DNA from: Bacillota bacterium | GTDB lineage: Bacteria; Bacillota; Clostridia; Lachnospirales; Lachnospiraceae | DNA length: 64,000 nt | Reading direction: 5' to 3' | Assembly (NCBI GenBank): GCA_023441965.1 | Contig: JAEZNB010000051.1 | Coordinates: 53,638 to 117,637 of the forward strand | Shown: positions 34,201 through 42,912 of the stretch, one piece after another | Position numbering within the stretch: the stretch's first letter is position 1 | Layout of the letters: every line of letters begins with the position of its first letter | Notes under the pieces: generated by a model | What the model was told of the DNA's origin: nothing | The model's database searches: none | What the model saw: the letters and a program-made list of their open reading frames with translations, nothing else | Translations under genes and position numbers: made by a program

Positions 34201-37200
34201 ACAAATCTAGAGTTCATTGTCTTCGGCAGTGTGGCTCTGCTCTGGACAACCGCCTTTTTAACTGCCTATTATATCAGTCTGCCCAGGGAGGAGAGCGACA
34301 CGGAGGATGATCCTGGGGACCGGGAGCTTCTGCAGCAGACGGCCTTCAGGACCTGGCTTTTCTTTAAGGAATTCTCCACGAAGGAGAGAAATTGGCTCTG
34401 TCCTGATAATTTCCAACAGACACAAAAAAGCAGAATCAGTGACAAGACCTCACCGACCAATATCGGCTTGCAGCTTCTCGCTCTTCTGTCAGCAAGGGAT
34501 ATGGGCTATGAAAGCCTGACCTCCTTCCTGACCCAGGTGGAGAATCTTCTGACAACCATCGGCAAGCTGCCCAAGTACCGGGGACATCTGTATAACTGGT
34601 ATGGGGTTCATTCGCTGGACATTCTAAGCCCAGCCTATATTTCCACGGTGGACAGCGGAAATTTCCTGGGGCATATGATTGCTCTGAAAAATGGGCTGAC
34701 AGAACAGGCGGACCAGCCGATACTGAACAAAAACAGCAGGATGCAGCTTCAGTACCTGCTGAAGCTAAGTAATTATAATGGAAAGCTGAAGGAGGAGCAT
34801 AAGGGGATTGGGGAGTTCATTGAGGAGATCCGGGATATCTGGGAGGACTTAGAGGGAAGGAACAGTCTGCCCTGTGAGGAGCCCAGATGGTGCAGAAGGC
34901 TTTCGGAAATGATTGAAGCCCTGGTCGAAGAGGTGGCTGCCCTCCAGCTGAAGGATTATACCTTCTCCGACTGTCCGACCTTAAGGCAGCTTGCCCGAGG
35001 GGAGCATAAGAAGGCCAGGCAGATGCTGGATAAAATCAAGGAGCTGACCCTTAAAATAGATGAAATGCTGGATAATGCGGATTTCAGCTTTCTGTATAAT
35101 GAGAAGCGGATGCTCTTTCACATCGGCTACCATGTGGATTCTCAAAGCCTGGATGCCGGCTGCTATGACCTGATTGCCTCTGAATCCGCCCTGACCAGCT
35201 TTCTCTGTGTGGCCAAGGGTGAGGTTCCCCTAAAGCATTGGCATAAGCTGGGCAGACCACTGACCATGATCAAGGGAATTCCATGCTTTGTCTCCTGGAG
35301 TGGGACTATGTTCGAATATCTGATGCCCAATCTGGTGATGAAGGAATATGAGGGCTCTGTCTTTGCCGAAACAGCGAAGGCGGCTGTCCTCCAGCATATT
35401 GAATATGCTAAGCAGATGGGGATTCCCTGGGGGATCTCGGAATCCCAGTATTTCCGTTTTGACCTCTATTCCAATTATCAATATAAGGCCTTTGGTGTGC
35501 CAAAGCTAAGACTGCAGCCGGTCAGAAGAACCTCTCTGGTCGTAGCTCCCTATGCTTCCCTGCTGGCGCTGGAATATGCAAGCCGGGAATGCCTGTCTAA
35601 TCTAAGAAGAATGATGAAGATGGGAGTCTATGGGGAATATGGTTTTTATGAAGCGGTGGATTTCAACAGCCCGGATGCAGGAGAAATGACTCCTTACCGG
35701 ATCGTCAAATCCTTCATGGCCCATCATCAGGGAATGAATCTGGTTGCCATCAACAATTACCTGAACCACGGAATTATGCGAAGAAGGTTCCATGCTGAGC
35801 CTATGATCAAGGCTGCCGAGGTATTGCTGGAGGAGAAGAGACAGTCCCATCTGGTATCAACAGCCAAGAGAGGCTATACGATCAATTTCAGTAGGCTGGA
35901 ATTTAAGCAGGTAGCCTACGGCAATCGCTATGTGACTGCCACAGCGCCGGTCTTGCCGGTGGCAGGCTATCTGTCAAATCAGAAATATTCCCTGATGCTG
36001 ACCTCGGATGGGGATGGCTTCAGCAGCTATGAGGATCGGATGCTGTATCGCTTCCGCTCAGATCCCCATGCGTATACCGGGCATTATCTCTATATCAGAG
36101 AGACAGGGTCAGACAGAGTCTGGAGCTGTGCATATCATCCGACCGGAAGGGAGCCGGAGGAGTATCAGGCGATTTTCTCCCATCATGGGATGGAGTTTAA
36201 AAGAAGGGATGGAGAGATCTCTACCCATACGACGGTCAGCCTTTCTCCGGAGCATCCGATGGAGATCCGCAAGCTGGAGCTTAGCAATCATGGGAAAGAG
36301 GCAAAGCAGCTGGAAATCACCAGCTATCTGGAGATCGTCAGTGACAGCCATCTGGCCGAGCTTAGCCATCCTGCCTTTAACAAGCTATTTATAGAGAGTG
36401 AATATATAGAGGGCCATGAGATCTTTCTGTCCAGAAGAAGAAGCAGAAAAACCATAGAGAAGCCATATGTCATGCATATGTTAAGAAGCGGGGCAGCCCT
36501 GCAAAGGCCTGTGGAATATGAAAATGACAGAATGAAATTCATTGGAAGAAACCACACCCTGGCTGATCCGGAGGCTGCTATGTCTGCAAAACCTCTTTCT
36601 AACCGTTTGGGATTTACCAATGATCCGATCATGAGCCTGAAGGCTTCTATCTCCCTGGCAGCAGGAGAGAAGGCCAGCCTTTATTTTATGACCGGAGTCT
36701 GCGAAAGCAGGGAGGAGGCGATCAAAATCGGTGAGGAGCTGAATGTTCCCTACCGCATTGAAGATCTGCTGGAAAAATACAGGCTGCAGAGTGAAATTGA
36801 ATTAAAGTACCTGGAGATATCAAAGCAGCAGCTGAACGCCTTTCAGGATATGATCGGTCCGATCTTTTATCCCAGCAAATATTTCAGGGGACCGGAGCAG
36901 AACATCCGGAGAAATGTGAAGAATCAGAGCTTTCTATGGAGGTTCGGGGTATCCGGAGATAACCCGATTCTGCTCTTGACCGTTGATTCTATAGAGCAGG
37001 AGGCTGTGATAAAGGATGTACTGAAGGCCTATGAATACCTTCGGATCAACAGAGTGAAGGCTGACCTGATCATACTGATCGATGGGAAGCATGGTTATCT
37101 GCAGGAGGTAGATGATCTGATCAATGATCTGACCAGTGCCCTTAAGGTTTATGATGCGGGAAGTGAGAAGCCCAGCTTCTATGTGCTGCATACCTATCAG

Positions 37201-37314
37201 ATGATACCCGCTGAGATCGATCTTTTATATACAGTAGCCAGGCTGGTGTTCAATGATAGGACGGGCATTTACTTCAAGGAGATCAGAGACAACTTAAGAA
37301 GCATATATGGATGA
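31252..37314 (+). CDS. cyclic beta-1,2-glucan synthase, N-terminal protein (GT84 plus glycan-domain part)
   Basis: This 2020-residue membrane protein matches the N-terminal two thirds of NdvB/ChvB-type cyclic beta-1,2-glucan synthases. It has a helix near 15-40, a helical region, membrane helices near 430-485, and a GT84 glycosyltransferase domain (MPVILSSKEQG near 505, TLDADSN near 654, REHRWIRGDWQ near 800). More helices (about 850-900 and 960-1010), a glycoamylase-like middle domain and a first GH94-type sandwich domain follow. The start is TTG at 31252 after AGGAGGAG. It ends at TGA 37312-37314, and the same frame stays open for the next gene, which supplies the missing C-terminal phosphorylase domain. 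Confidence 0.85.
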   Translation: MLTTKEGIRFFIDSTAGIAVLAISAILICSILWYLIYRFVIFKRKKLMLQTGELLGPEEWEKQMPALARNHKRVRLSKYNFVLDDYNQTAYKKLNRIRKNISRLSTDIIYLIPAARWLFDNFQVMYREIKKIRSSGTSYEILPVIKEGAEKGYPRIYALAKHMVALSGGHLDRENISRMVKAYQTECVLTDKELWVLPELLGFCLLESIIEVSEEILRIIKLKSKAEKFVKEHLAAGQGLQDITPLLRRTDMDCRDDFSFHAHVVYLLKNMSVDHGLIRKYLEYHCIAKDMTLSSLFLEEGRIEAGHEAGIRTFIISLRGINELDSEVLFEELSVLEQILRRDPEGYYSSMDSESRGMYREVIVKLARRYRLEEEEVAFACLNLAQEGRRDLNHPNHVGTYLLGKGYPLLKCRALGKADPTKLKKKRNVKGFLYFTVSALLLLAILSLLTWLLRGRTPLYLYQAILLLLASLPLLAGIAMEVSVFLFTRGILVKRLPALDYRKEIPDHARTFVVMPVILSSKEQGMEYLNRIERLYLANRQENLYYALLADYEDSPELTVPKDKVIEEGLLTRLEELNRDYPSAHKRFSLFTRHRKWNASENCYMCWERKRGKLEEFNRLLCGESKEKTSFDTISGCKELFTSFQYVITLDADSNLIWDNAAKLVGLMEHPLNQPVLDLQKRRVREGYAIIQPSVRNHIIDRKGSLFTMIFGGQSGLDHYSAVISDIYQDIFNQGTYIGKGIYHIRAFHTLLHGTIPENSVLSHDLLESCYARTAFSSSVKIMDTFPGSVLSYTKREHRWIRGDWQLLPWLFLRKTADHRKVCALSKWKIADNLRRSMVPLSKTLLILANLAWLPDLPLLWFPLVFFSDLFNILVMLLSLLKQKLLRPKLAFVYRSFLKELGIMLERAFLELVLTPYRAYIATDAAIRTMFRLLISRKNLLRWNTAESVDASIINTKKGYFLSMWSSLIAAALLLGLILDRELTNLEFIVFGSVALLWTTAFLTAYYISLPREESDTEDDPGDRELLQQTAFRTWLFFKEFSTKERNWLCPDNFQQTQKSRISDKTSPTNIGLQLLALLSARDMGYESLTSFLTQVENLLTTIGKLPKYRGHLYNWYGVHSLDILSPAYISTVDSGNFLGHMIALKNGLTEQADQPILNKNSRMQLQYLLKLSNYNGKLKEEHKGIGEFIEEIRDIWEDLEGRNSLPCEEPRWCRRLSEMIEALVEEVAALQLKDYTFSDCPTLRQLARGEHKKARQMLDKIKELTLKIDEMLDNADFSFLYNEKRMLFHIGYHVDSQSLDAGCYDLIASESALTSFLCVAKGEVPLKHWHKLGRPLTMIKGIPCFVSWSGTMFEYLMPNLVMKEYEGSVFAETAKAAVLQHIEYAKQMGIPWGISESQYFRFDLYSNYQYKAFGVPKLRLQPVRRTSLVVAPYASLLALEYASRECLSNLRRMMKMGVYGEYGFYEAVDFNSPDAGEMTPYRIVKSFMAHHQGMNLVAINNYLNHGIMRRRFHAEPMIKAAEVLLEEKRQSHLVSTAKRGYTINFSRLEFKQVAYGNRYVTATAPVLPVAGYLSNQKYSLMLTSDGDGFSSYEDRMLYRFRSDPHAYTGHYLYIRETGSDRVWSCAYHPTGREPEEYQAIFSHHGMEFKRRDGEISTHTTVSLSPEHPMEIRKLELSNHGKEAKQLEITSYLEIVSDSHLAELSHPAFNKLFIESEYIEGHEIFLSRRRSRKTIEKPYVMHMLRSGAALQRPVEYENDRMKFIGRNHTLADPEAAMSAKPLSNRLGFTNDPIMSLKASISLAAGEKASLYFMTGVCESREEAIKIGEELNVPYRIEDLLEKYRLQSEIELKYLEISKQQLNAFQDMIGPIFYPSKYFRGPEQNIRRNVKNQSFLWRFGVSGDNPILLLTVDSIEQEAVIKDVLKAYEYLRINRVKADLIILIDGKHGYLQEVDDLINDLTSALKVYDAGSEKPSFYVLHTYQMIPAEIDLLYTVARLVFNDRTGIYFKEIRDNLRSIYG

Positions 37315-37344
37315 TACAGAGAAGCAAGGATAGGAGGTATCGGC

Positions 37345-39750
37345 TTGGTAGCGGGAGAAGACCGGAAGAGTGAGTTTTTTAACGGCTTTGGCGGCTTTAT
37401 AGAGGATGGGCGGGAGTATGAGATCCGCTTGGAGGAGGGAAACCGCCCTCCTGTGCCTTGGATTAATGTAATCGCAAATAAAAAGTTCGGATTCCATATC
37501 TCGGAAGCAGGAGCCGGCTTTACCTGGGCCTATAACAGCAGAGAGTATAAGCTCACTCCCTGGTCCAATGACCCGGTCATGGATCCGGCTTCGGAGGTAA
37601 TCTATGTGATGGATGAGATCACCGGTGATGTTATGACACCGGTGTCCTTGGGAAGAGGGGATAAGGGAAGCTATCTGGTGAGACACGGCTTCGGTTATTC
37701 TACCTTCCTGCATGAGGAGAAGGAGGTGGGACAGGAGCTAAGAGTCTTCACCCCCTTGGAGGAGCCGGTGAAGCTATGGCTGCTAAAGCTTAGCAACTAT
37801 TCGGACAAGGTGAAATATCTGGGCCTGTCTTATTATGTGGAATGGGTCCTGGGAACACAGAGGGAGCACACGAATCCCTATATTATGACCGCTTATCACA
37901 ATGAGGAGGAGTTCTTCAGTGCCAGAAACCTCTACACCTTTCTCTATAAAGACAGTCAGGCCTTTCTCTTCTCCAGTGAGATGATTACGGGATATACCGG
38001 GGACCGACAGGAATTTCTGGGACCTAAGGGCAGCATCAGGGAGCCGAGGGGTGTCGGACGGAAGCTGTCCTGCCATACCGGTGTAGGCTATGATTCCTGC
38101 GGAGCAATTCAGGTCTCGGTGGCAATTGGACCAGGGGAAAGTAAGCTGGTGTTGTTTGCTCTGGGGATCAGTGAGGATACGAAGGAAATCGGAAGGCTAA
38201 GAAGCAAATACAGAGACCCCTCTCAGGCAGAGCTGGAGCTTACTAAGGTTAAGTCTTACTGGAAGGAGACCCTTGGAACCATACAGGTCAGTACCAAGGA
38301 TCGGGCCATAGATATTCTGGTGAACGGTTGGCTGCTCTACCAGACGATTTCCTGCCGGATCAATGCCAGGGCAGCCTTCTATCAGTGCGGAGGCGCCTAT
38401 GGCTTCAGAGATCAGCTTCAGGATACCCTATCCTTAAATTTCACTGATCCCGATGCCTTAAGGAGGCAGCTGCTGATCGCCTGCAGCAGGCAGTTTGAGG
38501 AAGGGGATGTGCAGCATTGGTGGCACCCACCCACCGGAGTCGGTGTACGGACCAGAATCACCGATGATCTGCTGTGGTTACCCTATGCAACCGCGATTTA
38601 TATCAGAAATACCGGTGATCAGTCCATCCTGGAGGAGAGGGTACCCTATATCAAAGGACCTGTGCTCACCAAGGAGCAGCATGAAATCATGTTTACTCCC
38701 GAAAGATCGGAGCTGACGGGTACAGTGTATGAGCACTGTAAGAAAACCATAGAGCTTACCCGTCTGGGCAGCCATGGCCTGCCCCTGATCGGTGGCGGTG
38801 ACTGGAATGACGGCATGAATGAGGTGGGTATAGAGGGAAAAGGAGAAAGCGTATGGTTGGCCTGGTTCTTCTATGCCCTCTTGGGAGAATTCATTCCGAT
38901 CTGCGACATGGCCGGGGACCGGGAGTATGGCAGGAAGCTGGAACAGATGAGGAAGCAGCTGATCAAAAGCATAGAGGAGCACACCTGGGACGGTGAATGG
39001 TATCTGAGAGCCTTCTATGATAATGGAGCAAAGATGGGCTCCAAGGAATGTGATGAGTGCATGATTGACTCCATCAGTCAGTCCTGGAGTGTCATCTCAG
39101 GAGGCGCCGGTAAGGATAGGGCCTTAACAGCCATGAAATCAGCTTGGAAGCATCTCCTTCTGGAGGAGTATGGAATATCCTTACTGCTGACACCACCCTT
39201 TAACAAAACAGGGAATAACCCCGGTTATATCAAAAACTATCTTCCCGGTGTCAGGGAAAACGGAGGCCAATATACCCATGCGGCGGTCTGGCTGTCGATA
39301 GCTACTGCTATGATCGGTCATTATGATATGGCCTATCAGCTCTTTACCATGTTAAATCCGATCCATACAACCAAGGAAAGGGATAAGGCCATCCGCTATG
39401 AGAAGGAACCCTATGTAATGGTTGCCGATATCTCTCCGACAGAACCCTTCGCAGGTAGAGGGGGCTGGAGCTGGTATACCGGTTCCGCAGGCTGGATGTA
39501 TCAGGGACTGGTCCAATGGTTTCTCGGTATTCGTAAGGAGGCAGACCACCTGATCATCGCTCCGGCTACCCCGGTAAGCTTTGGTGAGTATAAGGTGACT
39601 TACAGATTCGGAACCTCTGTCTATGAGCTTCAAATCGTCAACAGGAACAAGGGACCGGAAGAAGCCTGGCTGACGGTGGATGGAAAGAAGATCAAGGGTA
39701 ACAGGATAAAATTAGTGGATGACGGAAAGTTCCATCAGGTAATCCTATAA
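37345..39750 (+). CDS. GH94 phosphorylase-domain protein, C-terminal partner of the glucan synthase
   Basis: The 801-residue protein corresponds to the C-terminal GH94 domain of cyclic beta-1,2-glucan synthases. It shows FNGFGGFIEDGREYEI at the start, ENxxTPWSNDP-type segment KLTPWSNDPVMDP near 73, GAYGFRDQLQD near 355 and the catalytic-acid loop GGGDWNDGMNEVG near 485. Translation starts at TTG 37345, seven bases after ATAGGAGG. It is in frame with the preceding gene, separated by one TGA and 30 open bases. In relatives the two parts form one chain near 2800 residues, so they may act as a complex. Alternatively it could be a free 1,2-beta-oligoglucan phosphorylase. Confidence 0.85.
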   Translation: MVAGEDRKSEFFNGFGGFIEDGREYEIRLEEGNRPPVPWINVIANKKFGFHISEAGAGFTWAYNSREYKLTPWSNDPVMDPASEVIYVMDEITGDVMTPVSLGRGDKGSYLVRHGFGYSTFLHEEKEVGQELRVFTPLEEPVKLWLLKLSNYSDKVKYLGLSYYVEWVLGTQREHTNPYIMTAYHNEEEFFSARNLYTFLYKDSQAFLFSSEMITGYTGDRQEFLGPKGSIREPRGVGRKLSCHTGVGYDSCGAIQVSVAIGPGESKLVLFALGISEDTKEIGRLRSKYRDPSQAELELTKVKSYWKETLGTIQVSTKDRAIDILVNGWLLYQTISCRINARAAFYQCGGAYGFRDQLQDTLSLNFTDPDALRRQLLIACSRQFEEGDVQHWWHPPTGVGVRTRITDDLLWLPYATAIYIRNTGDQSILEERVPYIKGPVLTKEQHEIMFTPERSELTGTVYEHCKKTIELTRLGSHGLPLIGGGDWNDGMNEVGIEGKGESVWLAWFFYALLGEFIPICDMAGDREYGRKLEQMRKQLIKSIEEHTWDGEWYLRAFYDNGAKMGSKECDECMIDSISQSWSVISGGAGKDRALTAMKSAWKHLLLEEYGISLLLTPPFNKTGNNPGYIKNYLPGVRENGGQYTHAAVWLSIATAMIGHYDMAYQLFTMLNPIHTTKERDKAIRYEKEPYVMVADISPTEPFAGRGGWSWYTGSAGWMYQGLVQWFLGIRKEADHLIIAPATPVSFGEYKVTYRFGTSVYELQIVNRNKGPEEAWLTVDGKKIKGNRIKLVDDGKFHQVIL

Positions 39751-39806
39751 GATGCTGTAATATTTCGGACGGTCCCTGTATATGCATTTTCTGAAGGGGT
39801 GAGAAG

Positions 39807-40364
39807 ATGCTGAAGCATATGGGGACGAATTCCATTGAGACCATAAGATTGCTGCTTCGCAGATTTGATGAAAGGGATGCGGAGGCGATGTTTTACAATT
39901 GGGCCGGTGATCCTGAGGTAGTGAAGTATCTACCCTGGGGACCTCATCAGGATCCTTCTGTGTCTCTGAAAAGAATCAGGGAATGGGTACAAAAATATCA
40001 ATATCCGAATTATTATAACTGGGCGATCTGCCTGAAGAATACCAATATTCCGATCGGCTCCATCAGCGTGGAGATAGCAGATGATGCAGAGCTGACCTGT
40101 GAGGTGGGCTATTGTCTTGGAAAGGCATACTGGAGTAGGGGGATCATGTCTGAAGCTCTTCGGGTAGTGATGCACTACCTCTTCTATGAAGCAGGGTACA
40201 GAAGGATCAGAGCCAGACACGATATCCTGAATGTGGCTTCGGGCAAGGTGATGCAGAAATGCGGCATGAAGTATGAAAAGATTCTTTACCGTGTCAGCAG
40301 ACGCAGGGATGGAAGCTACTGCGACTGTGCAGTGTATAGTAAGAGCATCTGGGAGGATATATAA
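39807..40364 (+). CDS. GNAT-family N-acetyltransferase (RimJ/RimL type)
   Basis: The 185-residue protein has the GNAT fold pattern of the RimJ/RimL acetyltransferases: ETIRLLLRRFDERDA at the N-terminus, GSISVEI in the core strand, EVGYCLGKAYWSRGIMSEAL containing the acetyl-CoA site near residues 95-115, and the C-terminal NVASGKVMQKCGMKYE. The substrate, protein N-terminus or small molecule, cannot be told. AAGGGGTGAG precedes the ATG. It follows the glucan synthase pair by 56 bases and may share its transcript. Confidence 0.88.
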   Translation: MLKHMGTNSIETIRLLLRRFDERDAEAMFYNWAGDPEVVKYLPWGPHQDPSVSLKRIREWVQKYQYPNYYNWAICLKNTNIPIGSISVEIADDAELTCEVGYCLGKAYWSRGIMSEALRVVMHYLFYEAGYRRIRARHDILNVASGKVMQKCGMKYEKILYRVSRRRDGSYCDCAVYSKSIWEDI

Positions 40365-40410
40365 AATATGCTAAGGGCAGCAGCCGGGACCGCATAGGAT
40401 AAGTAGCTTA

Positions 40411-40476
40411 GTCCTACCGAAAAAAGAAGAGAAAGGATTGCATGAGTGGATGCTTAGGTGTAAAATAAGGTAGGAC
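40411..40476. repeat. 8-bp inverted repeat upstream of mscL
   Basis: GTCCTACC (40411-40418) and GGTAGGAC (40469-40476) are perfect inverted copies 50 bases apart in the gap between the acetyltransferase gene and mscL. No T tract follows. The meaning is unclear. Confidence 0.3.
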
Positions 40477-40512
40477 AGGCAGTTTTATCAAGCATAATAG
40501 GAGGGATAGGAT

Positions 40513-40950
40513 ATGCTTAAGGAATTTAAGAAGTTTGCATTGAAGGGAAATATGATTGATCTGGCAGTCGGTATCATCATCGGCGGAGCCTTTAACGGGA
40601 TTGTCAATTCCCTGGTAAATGACATCATTATGCCCCTGCTCGGAGTATTTACGAACAAGATTAATTTTAATAACCTTTTTATTACTCTGGATGGGGAGAA
40701 ATACACGAGCCTGGCAGAGGCAGAGGCTGCAGATGCAGCCGTAATAAAATACGGAGCCTTTCTGTCAGGAGTACTGAACTTTCTGATCATGGCTTTTGTA
40801 GTCTTCCTCCTGGTCAAATGGATCAATAAGCTGAAAAGGCCGGAGCAAAATCAGGCTCCCACATCAAAGAAATGTCCCCACTGCTTCTCGGATATCCATC
40901 TGCAGGCAACAAAGTGTCCGCATTGTACCGGAGAGATCAGTAATTCCTGA
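40513..40950 (+). CDS. mscL: large-conductance mechanosensitive channel with C-terminal zinc ribbon
   Basis: The 145-residue channel opens under membrane tension to release solutes in osmotic downshock. It has the N-terminal amphipathic helix and TM1 (MLKEFKKFALKGNMIDLAVG then IIGGAFNGIVNSLVNDIIMP) and TM2 (about 80-100, FLIMAFVVFLLVKW). The usual C-terminal helical bundle is replaced by a short linker and two CPHC motifs (CPHCFSD and CPHCTGE) spaced as in a zinc ribbon. TAGGAGGG precedes the ATG. The tail is an unusual cytoplasmic addition in the channel family. Confidence 0.93.
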   Translation: MLKEFKKFALKGNMIDLAVGIIIGGAFNGIVNSLVNDIIMPLLGVFTNKINFNNLFITLDGEKYTSLAEAEAADAAVIKYGAFLSGVLNFLIMAFVVFLLVKWINKLKRPEQNQAPTSKKCPHCFSDIHLQATKCPHCTGEISNS

Positions 40951-41020
40951 TCCGTAAAGCCCGGAATTGTATAAGATATTGCATGCAGCATAAGTATTTC
41001 ACCATTGTAAAACCCATGAA

Positions 41021-41062
41021 ATCCCATATACTAGAATTATGTCCGGTATATGGGATGTTTTT
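41021..41062 (+). terminator. terminator after mscL
   Basis: ATCCCATATAC (41021-41031) pairs perfectly with GTATATGGGAT (41046-41056), followed by GTTTTT. Confidence 0.9.
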
Positions 41063-41174
41063 GTCTGATGGATAGACGCTTATGTGTGGTTGGCAAAGGG
41101 AGGCTGCTACGGAACGGATTTTGATGGCAGGCAGGAGTTATCCATGGGACTGATTAATATATGGAGGAAAGGAT

Positions 41175-42212
41175 ATGGATATGGAAAGAATATTTGAAGG
41201 CTTTATGGCAGGAGTAAATCTCGGAGGTTGGATTTCACAGTACAAGGAGGCATCCAGGGAGCATTTTGAATCCTTAAAGGAAGCGGATATCATACAGATT
41301 GCCTCCTGGGGGATGGACCATGTCAGGCTCCCGATTGACTATATGGTTCTGGAGGAGGATGATCAGCCCTTTCAATATAAGGAAGAGGGCTTTGCCTATA
41401 TCGACCGCTGCATCCGCTGGTGTGAGGCACATCATCTGAATATCATTCTGGACCTGCACAGGGCTGCCGGTTATGCCTTTCATTCCTTAAGTGAGAACCG
41501 ACTGTTTGAGGATGAGCTGCTTCAGAGAAGATTTTGCTGCCTCTGGCAGGAGTTTGCCAGACGATTTAGGCACTACGGCAGCAATGTTGTCTTCGAGCTG
41601 TTAAACGAGATCGTAGAGCCTGACAGCAGCCGTTGGAATAAGCTTAGCAAAAGAGCGGTAGAGGCAATCAGAGAAATTGATGGGGACAGAGTCATCATCA
41701 TTGGCGGTAATCAGTACAACTGTGTCGATACCCTTCAGGAGCTGGAGGAGATTAAGGATGACAAGCTGGTCTATACCTTTCATTTTTATGAGCCCCATCT
41801 CTTCACCCATCAGGGAGCCACATGGGAAAAGGAGATGAAGGAGCTGGATTTTGTGGTGCCATACCCGTCAGGAGAGGATATTTATCAGAAGTATCTGCAG
41901 AAATCAGAGAGCTTCAGGATGAGATACGAATATGAGAAGCTTATGGATATAGAGTATATCAGAAGGCGTCTGAAACCGGCTCTGGAGTTCAGGGAACAGA
42001 GAAAGGTGACCCTCTACTGCGGAGAATACGGTGTCATCGATTATGCTCCGATGGACAGCAATCTGAACTGGCACAGGGACCTGTGCGAGCTTCTGATGGA
42101 ATACGGAATCGGTAGAGCAGTATGGACCTATAAGCTGATGAACTTCCCGATGGTGAATGAGGTTTCGCAGGTGAGAGACCCCAGGCTGATTGAAATTGTC
42201 AGCAAAAAGTGA
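41175..42212 (+). CDS. glycoside hydrolase family 5 glucanase, cytoplasmic
   Basis: The 345-residue protein has the GH5 pattern of exo-beta-1,3-glucanase or cellulase-like enzymes: GVNLGGWIS near 14-22, the conserved HVRLPIDY near 51, a general acid Glu in ELLNEIVEP near 145, the HFYEPH near 202, and the nucleophile Glu in YCGEYGVID near 283. There is no signal peptide, so it should act inside the cell, on imported oligosaccharides or on endogenous glucan. Its place two genes after the glucan synthase pair may or may not be functional. GGAGGAAAGG precedes the ATG. Confidence 0.9.
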   Translation: MDMERIFEGFMAGVNLGGWISQYKEASREHFESLKEADIIQIASWGMDHVRLPIDYMVLEEDDQPFQYKEEGFAYIDRCIRWCEAHHLNIILDLHRAAGYAFHSLSENRLFEDELLQRRFCCLWQEFARRFRHYGSNVVFELLNEIVEPDSSRWNKLSKRAVEAIREIDGDRVIIIGGNQYNCVDTLQELEEIKDDKLVYTFHFYEPHLFTHQGATWEKEMKELDFVVPYPSGEDIYQKYLQKSESFRMRYEYEKLMDIEYIRRRLKPALEFREQRKVTLYCGEYGVIDYAPMDSNLNWHRDLCELLMEYGIGRAVWTYKLMNFPMVNEVSQVRDPRLIEIVSKK

Positions 42213-42291
42213 CTTCAGAGAATGCATAATATAGCCCCGGGGTGTCAATCGTAGTAATAGAATGCATGCGTACCGCTCCAAGTGATTCTGC

Positions 42292-42320
42292 TTGTACTCC
42301 ATGGTAATTGTTGTTATAAT
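42292..42320 (+). promoter_or_regulatory. candidate sigma-A promoter for yqeG-aroK-aroQ
   Basis: TTGTAC (42292-42297) and a perfect TATAAT (42315-42320) are 17 bases apart, 74 bases before the yqeG ATG. A copy of the decamer ATAATATTAT lies downstream at 42356-42365. Confidence 0.6.
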
Positions 42321-42393
42321 GATAGGGACCGGGTAGCCGGATACAGCATAACAGCATAATATTATATCAGATATGAGGATTAGGAGAATTGAT

Positions 42394-42912
42394 ATGCTGA
42401 AAAGATTTTATCCGAAGAGAATCGCGGATTCCACCTATGTAATAGATTATCAGAAGCTATATCAGGAAGGGTACCGTGGGATTATATTTGACATAGATAA
42501 TACACTGGTTGAGCATGGAGCGGATGCCGACCAAAGGGCAATCGACCTGATGGCAAATCTGAAAAAGCTGGGCTTTAAAGTTTGTCTGATCTCGAATAAT
42601 AAAGAAGAACGGGTCAGCAGATTCAACAGGGAGATCAAGGTGCACTATATCCATAATGCGAAAAAGCCTGCCAGAAAGAATTTTATCAGGGCTATGGAGC
42701 TGTTGGGAACAGGAATAGAGAATACGGTATTCATCGGCGATCAGCTGTTTACGGATGTATGGGGAGCCAACCGGGTCGGGATGCTGACCTATTTCGTAAA
42801 GCCAATCGGCCCGAAGGAAGAGATACAGATCGTACTGAAGCGTAAATTGGAACGAATCGTACTAAGACATTATCGGAAGGATATCAGACGTGGAAAGATT
42901 AAGCAGGAATAA
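42394..42912 (+). CDS. yqeG: YqeG-family HAD IIIA phosphatase
   Basis: The 172-residue protein is a HAD superfamily member with motif I DIDNTLVEHG (the nucleophile and acid Asp pair), motif II LISNN, and motif III GDQLFTDVWGANR. The YqeG family is widespread in Firmicutes, usually near yqeH and aroE; its substrate is unknown, and the mitochondrial relative is a phosphatidylglycerophosphate phosphatase. The ATG at 42394 after TTAGGAGAA is chosen over one seven codons upstream. Its end overlaps aroK by 23 bases. Confidence 0.92.
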   Translation: MLKRFYPKRIADSTYVIDYQKLYQEGYRGIIFDIDNTLVEHGADADQRAIDLMANLKKLGFKVCLISNNKEERVSRFNREIKVHYIHNAKKPARKNFIRAMELLGTGIENTVFIGDQLFTDVWGANRVGMLTYFVKPIGPKEEIQIVLKRKLERIVLRHYRKDIRRGKIKQE

